NCBI GenBank assembly: GCA_902496115.1
Contig: CABUZK010000052.1
Span: 1 to 11,473, forward strand
Direction of reading: 5' to 3'
Origin: an uncultured Collinsella sp.
GTDB taxonomy: Bacteria > Actinomycetota > Coriobacteriia > Coriobacteriales > Coriobacteriaceae
DNA length: 11,473 nt
A program made the translations under genes and the position numbers. Under the pieces are notes generated by a model. That model saw only the letters and a list, made by a program, of their open reading frames with translations. It was not told the origin of the DNA and did not search any database. Shown here in pieces: positions 6,780 to 11,473 of the stretch. Every line of letters begins with the position of its first letter. The stretch's first letter is position 1.

Positions 6780-6797
6780 GGTACCCCAAAGGGGACC
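6780..6797. repeat. GGT(A)CCCC-AAA-GGGGACC inverted repeat in the leader of the sigma operon
   Basis: In the 100-nt gap between rarA and the DUF948-like gene, CCCC (6784-6787) and GGGG (6791-6794) flank AAA. GGT (6780-6782) and ACC (6795-6797) extend the pairing around one unpaired base. It lies about 40 nt upstream of the DUF948-like start. No T-run follows on the minus strand, so it is not an evident terminator; it could be an operator or leader hairpin. The rest of the gap has only a weak -10-like GATAAT (6834-6829) without a credible -35. Confidence 0.4.
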
Positions 6798-6839
6798 GAA
6801 CATGCCAAGAGCAGCAACGTGGGACAAAATTATCAGCAG

Positions 6840-8189
6840 CTACTTCGGTGCATTCCCGCTGCGGTCACGTTCGCTTTGCTCTACGCGCCACTCTTCCCAG
6901 CCGCGCCCGGCAGGCTGCCAGAACGCACCGCGCTCCAGCCCCTCGGGCAAATAGCGCTGATCGACCCAGCCTTCAGGATAATCGTGCGGGTATTTATACA
7001 CACCGTATTCATCGCTGCCCGGGCGATGGCGATCGCGCAGATAACTCGGCACCTCGCGAAGCCCACTAGAATGTATATCGGCCAGCGCCGCATCGATCGA
7101 AGCCTCACACGCGTTGGATTTTGGCGCCAAGCACACATAGAGTGCAGCCTGAGCCAGGTTAATGCGGCACTCGGGATAGCCAATGACCTCGGCAGACTTA
7201 AACGCGGCATGCGCCACCAAAAGCGCCTGCGGGTCGGCGTTGCCAACATCCTCAGAAGCGTGAATCATAATGCGGCGAGCGATAAACTTAGGATCCTCCC
7301 CAGCATCGATCATGCGCGCGAGCCAATAGATCGTGGCATCGGGGTCGCTACCGCGCATGGACTTGATGAACGCACTGATGATGTCGTAGTGCATGTCGCC
7401 GTTTTTGTCATACGTAAAGCCGCGACGCGGGTTGGCGATCTTTACGTCATCCACGGTGATGGGATAGCGCTCCCCCGCCGCGGGCGCTGGCGTTCCCTCG
7501 GTATCGGGACGCGTGACGGCAATCTCGCTCGCAAGCTCGAGCGTCGTGAGCGCCGAGCGAGCGTCACCCGCTGCCAGCGTGCAGATGGTCTTAACCGTAT
7601 CCTCATCGGCCGAGAACTTACCGTTCAAACCCTGCGGCGCCTCGAGCGCACGCTCAATAAGCGTGGCGATATCCTCGTCTTTAAGATGCTCAAGTTCCAC
7701 CACGCGACCGCGCGAGAGCAATGCCGAGTTGACCTCGAAGTACGGATTCTCCGTCGTGGCGCCAATCATTATGACGGTACGGTTCTCAACTGCATGCAGC
7801 AGGGCATCCTGCTGCGACTTGGAGAAGCGGTGAATCTCATCTATGAAAAGAATGGTGCGGCGGTCGTAGATATTCAGGCGCGTCTTGGCCTCGTCAATCA
7901 CGCGACGAAGGTCCTTTACGGTGCCCGTCACGGCGCTGACCTCGACAAACTCGCTCTTAGTATGGTTGGCGATAATGTGGGCCAGCGTCGTCTTGCCCGT
8001 ACCGGCCGGCCCGTACAGAATCACACTCGACAGCACGTCGTGCTCAATCGCGGCACGTAACCACGAGCCCTTACCGACGGCCTTTTGCTGGCCCACATAC
8101 TCGTCGAGTGAATTGGGCCGCATGCGCACCGCAAGCGGCGCATTCTGAAAGGAACGCTCACGCGTCGAAGCAGAAAAAAGGTCGTCCAT
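6840..8189 (-). CDS. rarA: Replication-associated recombination ATPase RarA (MgsA)
   Basis: This encodes a 449-residue AAA+ ATPase of the RarA/MgsA/WRNIP1 family, which acts at stalled replication forks and is related to clamp-loader subunits. It contains LAVRMRPNSLDEYVGQ (19-34), Walker A GPAGTGKTT (60-68), Walker B ILFIDEIHRF (113-122), sensor 1 ATTENP (144-149), and the arginine finger in LLSRGRV (157-163). The C-terminal tetramerisation domain shows DIISAFIKSMRGSDPDAAxYWLARM-type sequence and the YLRDRH and YKYPHDYPEGWV blocks. Length and domain order are normal. I chose ATG 8189 (MDDLF, the typical N-terminus); ATG 8195 is almost as good, and the frame is open to a TTG at 8207. No strong Shine-Dalgarno precedes any of the three. 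It follows the dNTPase gene by about 60 nt. Confidence 0.96.
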   Translation of the reverse strand: MDDLFSASTRERSFQNAPLAVRMRPNSLDEYVGQQKAVGKGSWLRAAIEHDVLSSVILYGPAGTGKTTLAHIIANHTKSEFVEVSAVTGTVKDLRRVIDEAKTRLNIYDRRTILFIDEIHRFSKSQQDALLHAVENRTVIMIGATTENPYFEVNSALLSRGRVVELEHLKDEDIATLIERALEAPQGLNGKFSADEDTVKTICTLAAGDARSALTTLELASEIAVTRPDTEGTPAPAAGERYPITVDDVKIANPRRGFTYDKNGDMHYDIISAFIKSMRGSDPDATIYWLARMIDAGEDPKFIARRIMIHASEDVGNADPQALLVAHAAFKSAEVIGYPECRINLAQAALYVCLAPKSNACEASIDAALADIHSSGLREVPSYLRDRHRPGSDEYGVYKYPHDYPEGWVDQRYLPEGLERGAFWQPAGRGWEEWRVEQSERDRSGNAPK

Positions 8190-8228
8190 AGCCATCCCGT
8201 GCGTCAATCAAAAACGTTTTCCACCAAC

Positions 8229-8260
8229 AGTATACCGAATAAATACGAACTACCGTTCGT
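8229..8260 (-). promoter_or_regulatory. Small hairpin and possible -10 between the dNTPase gene and rarA
   Basis: ACGAAC (8245-8250) and GTTCGT (8255-8260) form a 6-bp stem with a 4-nt loop overlapping the dNTPase stop codon. On the minus strand it is followed by ATTTATT, at best a weak terminator. Just downstream, TATACT (8234-8229) could be a -10 for rarA, with a leader of about 30 nt, but no clear -35 is seen. Confidence 0.3.
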
Positions 8261-9497
8261 TAATATAGGTACGGTGCGGAAACTCCAATCCCAGGAACAG
8301 CTTGCTCGTAAGCTCGCAGAAATAGCCGTCCGTCATGCTCGCGATGTAATCCACCACCGTTTGATCCTTGTCGTCCTGCCAGGCATAGGTGCGATCGTAG
8401 TAGAAAAGCTGCCGCTCAATGCGAGAAATGTGGTGCTTAAAGATATACGAAGACTCGTCGCCTTCGTTTATATCCTGCAGGCAACGGTCGTAGAGCTTTT
8501 CGAAGGCCTCGCGCAGCTCCGCTTCGGAGTCGCCTTCAATGCCGCCCTTGCTATAGATCTTCTCGTAGTTCTCGCGCTTGGCTCGGCGGATCTCCTCAAA
8601 CAGGTCCTCGCTCATCTCGATGCGTGGCTTACCATAGCTGTGCTCGACGATATCGATGGAAGCATGCGTAAGGATCCAGCTGTTGTATGCCCCGCCCAGG
8701 TCATCGTCAAAGGCGTCGGGTGACAGCAGACCCGCCGAAATGGCGTCTTGGCGATCGCGCCCCACGTAGGCAAGGATATCCGAGATGCGAACCACGCAGC
8801 CCTCGAGCGTCATGGGGCGCAGGTGCTCAATTGCGCTGTAACCTGTGGCAATGCAATCCTCAACCGTAAGGTCGAACTGGTCAAAGGAGCTCATGTCCGA
8901 AAGCTCAAACACACGCTGTTCGTACTCACCGTTGTGGCATAGCACGCCGTCGAGCGTCTGGAGCGACACGTTGCGGCCGTACAGCGCGTCGAGCACGCGG
9001 ACCGACTGCACGTTATGGAAAAAATAACGACCCGTGCGCTCGTGATAGATATCGTTGAGGAATCGCTCACCGGCATGGCCAAAGGGCGTGTGGCCCAAGT
9101 CGTGGCCTAAGCCAATCGCCTCGATCAGATCGCAGTTGAGCCCCAGGGCACGTCCGATATCGCGCGCGATGCGCGAAACAAGCTGCACGTGCAGGCCGCG
9201 ACGCGACAGGTCGTCGTTGCTGCGAAAACTAAAGACCTGCGTTTTGCCTGCATAACGGGTGTATGCGGGCAGATGCAAAATCTTTTCGGTATCGCGCATA
9301 AATGCCGGACGCATGAGCGTGCCCACATCTGCGGCTCGATCGAAGCGTCGAATGACCTGGTCGTCACAACATCGATAGGGATTAACGACACCTGAGCCGC
9401 GGTCGGCGGCGATACGCCCGACCAACTCGGGCGACAACGCCGCGGGAATGCGATCCATACGCGCCTTAATGGCGGCTGTCTGTTGATTGGTTGCCAT
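8250..9497 (-). CDS. dgt: HD-domain dNTP triphosphohydrolase (dGTPase family)
   Basis: This encodes a 415-residue HD-superfamily enzyme of the dGTPase/SAMHD1-like group, which cleaves dNTPs to nucleoside and triphosphate and so lowers dNTP pools. The N-terminal part carries RDTEKILHLPAYTRYAGKTQVF (near 68-89), the usual lead-in of the family. The metal-site residues are visible: His103 in RRGLHVQLVSRIARDI, His132-Asp133 in HDLGHTPFGHAGE, and a later Asp in VRISDILAYVGRD. The C-terminal third has the Phe/Tyr-rich helices typical of the family. The start ATG 9497 (MATNQQ) has AAGGAG (9509-9504) 6 nt upstream; the open frame extends to 9548 but overlaps the preceding gene. It begins 31 nt after the prepilin peptidase stop, so it is probably co-transcribed with it. 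The substrate (dGTP only or several dNTPs) cannot be told from sequence. Confidence 0.92.
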   Translation of the reverse strand: MATNQQTAAIKARMDRIPAALSPELVGRIAADRGSGVVNPYRCCDDQVIRRFDRAADVGTLMRPAFMRDTEKILHLPAYTRYAGKTQVFSFRSNDDLSRRGLHVQLVSRIARDIGRALGLNCDLIEAIGLGHDLGHTPFGHAGERFLNDIYHERTGRYFFHNVQSVRVLDALYGRNVSLQTLDGVLCHNGEYEQRVFELSDMSSFDQFDLTVEDCIATGYSAIEHLRPMTLEGCVVRISDILAYVGRDRQDAISAGLLSPDAFDDDLGGAYNSWILTHASIDIVEHSYGKPRIEMSEDLFEEIRRAKRENYEKIYSKGGIEGDSEAELREAFEKLYDRCLQDINEGDESSYIFKHHISRIERQLFYYDRTYAWQDDKDQTVVDYIASMTDGYFCELTSKLFLGLEFPHRTYINER

Positions 9498-9528
9498 GGC
9501 ATGCTCCTTAAAAAGGGCGCGCAAACGG

Positions 9529-9951
9529 TTACAGCGTACTACCCACAACCTCGATTATGGCAAATATCGGCACCAAAAACGGCAGCAATGGCAGGGAGCG
9601 CGATTTTGCGATGAGACAGGCGGCGGCAAGGGCCAGGAGCGCAGCCGCAAACGCGACGATACCACCCAAGGGATCGAAGGTACAAAGGGCAAAGAGCGCC
9701 TTGGCGTCCCCCATACCAATGCCGGGAGCGTGGCGAACACGACGCCAAAGCGACTCAGTAAGCATAAGGGCAAGGTAGGCGATGGCAGCAAGACCGGCAT
9801 GGTCAAGCGCCGTGTTAACGCCCTTGTCGAGCCAAACGCCTGCAAACGCCGCCACCGCACACGCGCCGGCAAGCTGATTGGGAAACCGTCGCTCACGGGC
9901 ATCAATCGCCGCGCCGGCAAAGATGCAAATCCAAAACGGAATATAGACCAT
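9529..9951 (-). CDS. Type IV prepilin peptidase, catalytic-only (peptidase A24, TadV/CpaA-like)
   Basis: This is a 140-residue, almost entirely hydrophobic membrane protease that would cut leader peptides from prepilin-like proteins. Both catalytic aspartates are present: Asp17 in AIDARERRFPN and Asp82 in GIGMGD (77-82). It lacks the N-terminal cysteine-rich methyltransferase domain of full-length PilD, as in TadV/CpaA. About four to five helices are visible. The start ATG 9951 has an ideal AAGGAGGT (9964-9957) 5 nt upstream. No pilin, secretion ATPase or other Tad/Com gene is in the window, so its substrate must be encoded elsewhere. Only about 20 nt separate its Shine-Dalgarno from the upstream terminator, leaving no room for an ordinary promoter. 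Confidence 0.9.
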   Translation of the reverse strand: MVYIPFWICIFAGAAIDARERRFPNQLAGACAVAAFAGVWLDKGVNTALDHAGLAAIAYLALMLTESLWRRVRHAPGIGMGDAKALFALCTFDPLGGIVAFAAALLALAAACLIAKSRSLPLLPFLVPIFAIIEVVGSTL

Positions 9952-9982
9952 CTAACACCTCCTTGGGCAGCAGCTCAAACGC

Positions 9983-10024
9983 AAAAACCACCACAAAGGT
10001 GCCTGTCCCCTTTGTGGTGGTTTT
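9983..10024 (-). terminator. Strong hairpin terminator with a GGGGACAGGCACC core, perfect 16-bp arms
   Basis: AAAACCACCACAAAGG (9984-9999) and CCTTTGTGGTGGTTTT (10009-10024) are exact reverse complements around a 9-nt loop. On the minus strand the stem begins 9 nt after the glycosyltransferase stop codon and ends in TTTTT (9987-9983), the form of a very strong intrinsic terminator. With A and T tracts on both sides it should also act in the plus direction. The loop and inner arm read GGGGACAGGCACC, a core I recall recurring in intergenic repeats of several bacterial groups, so this may be a member of a dispersed family. Confidence 0.88.
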
Positions 10025-10032
10025 GATCGTGG

Positions 10033-11328
10033 TTATTTGGCGCCTTGCATGACCTCGTCAAGGGTAACGCTCACGGCGTGCTGCGTCGGCACCCAGTCGA
10101 CCTTCAAGAACAGTGCTGCCACCGTAATGGGGATATAGCTGAACATAAAGATCGGGAAGGTAAACAGGTTGGTCACCAGACGCCACTTTTGCGCGCAGTG
10201 AATGTGCTTGTACTCAAAGATGGTCGTGAGCAGCGCCAGGATAAAGAACGTCTGATACATCATGGCGAAGGTCATAATGAGAGAAGCGGCACACGCCTGC
10301 ATCTCAACCTCGGTGGCCAGGAAGCCGTGCGAAAGACCGCCCACAATCAGGAACGTGGCATTGGCGAGCATCGAGATCAGAGATAGCAACATACCCGGGG
10401 CGATCGTCATAAACATGTCGTAGGCGGCAAAGCGATGGTAGCGAAAGGTCGATTTGACCAAGTGCTTACCGTAGGTAAAGAATACCTGGTAGAAGCCCTT
10501 AGTCCAACGCATACGCTGCTTCCAGGAAGCCTTAAACGTCACGGGCTGTTCGTCAAAGAACTCCGCCGGTGCATAGCCAATGCGAATGCCGTGAATGGCG
10601 CAGAACGTGGTGAACTGAATATCCTCGGTCAGCGTGTGGAACTGCCAGCCGTGCATGCCCTCGATAACACTGGCGGAGATGAGGTAGCCCGAACCCGAGA
10701 CGGCGCAAGACGTCTTGCAGATGTTGCGCGCGTTGTTGAGGAAGCGCGCCTCGCGCAGATACCACGTGGCATTAGCCGCAGAGATCCACGAGCTGCCGAA
10801 GTTCTTGGAGTTACGATAGCTCGTGACCACATGGAAACCCTGGTCAAAAGCGTCGTTCATCTTGGAGACGTAATCACGGGAGATGACGTTATCGGCATCG
10901 AAAATAAAATAGCCCTCAAAGGTATCGGGATACTCGTTGAGAATGCGGTCGAAACCAAAGTCCATGACCCAGCTCTTACCCTTGCGGGCAAGGTCGTTGC
11001 GCTCATAGACAATGGCGCCCGCCTCGCGCGCAAGCTGTGCCGTGTTGTCGGTGCAGGCGTCGGCGACCACAAAGACCTCGATAAGCTCGGACGGATAGTC
11101 CTGATCCTTGATGGAGCGAACGAGGTTGGCGATCACAGCCTCCTCATTATGCGCCGCGATAAAGAAGGCATAACGATGGAGTTTTTTGGCCTTGGGAGGC
11201 GCGACCTCGCCACGAAGAGCGCCGATGACAAAGAAGACCACCTGGTACAGAAAGCAGACCGTGAGCAGCGTGACGACAATCTGATTGAAGATCACGATGG
11301 GTGTGTTGGTTTGTAAAAAGGCGAGCAT
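10033..11328 (-). CDS. Membrane glycosyltransferase, GT2 family (BcsA/IcaA/HAS-like)
   Basis: This encodes a 431-residue inner-membrane glycosyltransferase of the processive GT2 type that would build or extend an extracellular or wall polysaccharide from a nucleotide sugar. An N-terminal helix (about 10-36) leads into a cytoplasmic GT-A domain with FFIAAHNEEAVI (55-66), VADACTDNT (88-96), the metal/UDP-binding FDADN (143-147), the acceptor-side TED (234-236) and QRMRW (271-275, the Q-x-x-R-W signature). Several helices follow (about 303 onward). The sugar and product cannot be read from sequence. The start ATG 11328 has GGGAG (11338-11334) 5 nt upstream; the frame is open to a TTG at 11343, a poorer start. 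It stands alone between its own terminator and the preceding gene, with no other polysaccharide genes in view. Confidence 0.93.
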   Translation of the reverse strand: MLAFLQTNTPIVIFNQIVVTLLTVCFLYQVVFFVIGALRGEVAPPKAKKLHRYAFFIAAHNEEAVIANLVRSIKDQDYPSELIEVFVVADACTDNTAQLAREAGAIVYERNDLARKGKSWVMDFGFDRILNEYPDTFEGYFIFDADNVISRDYVSKMNDAFDQGFHVVTSYRNSKNFGSSWISAANATWYLREARFLNNARNICKTSCAVSGSGYLISASVIEGMHGWQFHTLTEDIQFTTFCAIHGIRIGYAPAEFFDEQPVTFKASWKQRMRWTKGFYQVFFTYGKHLVKSTFRYHRFAAYDMFMTIAPGMLLSLISMLANATFLIVGGLSHGFLATEVEMQACAASLIMTFAMMYQTFFILALLTTIFEYKHIHCAQKWRLVTNLFTFPIFMFSYIPITVAALFLKVDWVPTQHAVSVTLDEVMQGAK

Positions 11329-11362
11329 GCAGGCTCCCAGCAACGCGTTACGTAGACAACCG

Positions 11363-11392
11363 TATATCTTACCGCAGGCTTACCGAGTTCAA
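11363..11392 (-). promoter_or_regulatory. Possible promoter of the glycosyltransferase gene
   Basis: In the 82-nt gap upstream of the glycosyltransferase, TTGAAC (11392-11387) resembles a -35. TAAGAT (11371-11366, 15-bp spacer) or GATATA (11368-11363, 18-bp spacer) could serve as a -10. Neither spacing nor hexamer is ideal, so this is a weak call. No terminator is seen between the preceding gene's stop and this site. Confidence 0.35.
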
Positions 11393-11410
11393 GAAACCAC
11401 CTAATACTAG

Positions 11411-11473
11411 CTAGGCTTCGAACAGACCGAGCTGCGGGACGATTTCGTCACCGGCGGCAGTGAGACCGAGCGA
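11411..11473 (-). CDS. C-terminus of a gene entering from the right, possibly DNA polymerase IV
   Basis: Twenty codons followed by TAG are visible and end in IVPQLGLFEA. QLGLF closely matches the beta-clamp-binding pentapeptide (QL[S/D]LF) that ends many clamp-bound proteins such as Pol IV (DinB). The preceding LGLTAAGDE resembles the short tail that links the Pol IV little-finger domain to its clamp motif. With so little sequence MutS or another clamp partner cannot be excluded. Confidence 0.5.
   Translation of the reverse strand, partial: SLGLTAAGDEIVPQLGLFEA

Noticed and set aside
6775..6812. A SigB/SigF-type promoter (GTTT ... GGGTAY) for autoregulation of the sigma operon
   Set aside because: A GGGTAC is present inside the palindrome, but no GTTT-like -35 lies at the right distance; the nearest GTTC is about 11 nt away, too close.
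6729..8060. A 443-codon plus-strand open frame opposite rarA
   Set aside because: rarA on the minus strand has every AAA+ motif in order; the antisense frame has Arg/Leu-rich filler with no recognisable domain.
9529..9951. A Tad or type IV pilus locus around the prepilin peptidase
   Set aside because: No pilin, assembly ATPase or secretin-like gene is present; the neighbours are a glycosyltransferase and nucleotide/replication genes.

Overview
The window looks like a piece of core chromosome from a fairly GC-rich gut actinobacterium of the Coriobacteriia, most likely Collinsella or a close relative. This is an inference from gene content, protein style and GC-rich codon use; there is no rRNA or marker comparison behind it. 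Almost everything is read from the minus strand. The single exception is a small, visibly A+T-richer gene at 3335-3574. No tRNA, rRNA, CRISPR array, transposase or phage gene is visible.

Right to left, in the direction of most transcription: (1) 11411-11473 is the last 20 codons of a gene whose product ends in a beta-clamp-binding-like peptide, perhaps DNA polymerase IV. (2) 10033-11328 encodes a membrane GT2 glycosyltransferase, closed by a very strong perfect 16-bp hairpin terminator at 9983-10024. (3) 9529-9951 encodes a catalytic-only type IV prepilin peptidase, followed by a dNTP triphosphohydrolase (8250-9497) and the recombination/replication ATPase RarA (6840-8189). (4) 6739 down to 3581 is a tight, overlapping four-gene cluster: a DUF948-like membrane-anchored coiled-coil protein, a small RsbW-like anti-sigma protein, a SigB/SigF-type sigma factor, and an AI-2E-family membrane protein broken by a one-base frameshift in this sequence. 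It resembles a compact stress-sigma module. (5) 3335-3574 (plus strand) encodes a two-helix membrane microprotein convergent with the sigma cluster. (6) 3140 down to 1 holds alaS, ruvX and the first codons of a gene that is probably mltG, a housekeeping operon with a good promoter at 3187-3214.

Most genes are ordinary. The parts worth a second look are the sigma module, with a degenerate ATP-binding motif in the presumed anti-sigma factor; the orphan microprotein, which lies entirely under the probable antisense 3' extension of the sigma operon; the long hairpin with a GGGGACAGGCACC core; and the frameshifted transporter-like gene. No convincing new multi-gene system such as defence or secretion is seen.

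There is no stretch of more than 300 bases without a gene. The intergenic gaps are 3141-3334, 6740-6839, 8190-8249, 9952-10032 and 11329-11410, and their contents are described in the features.
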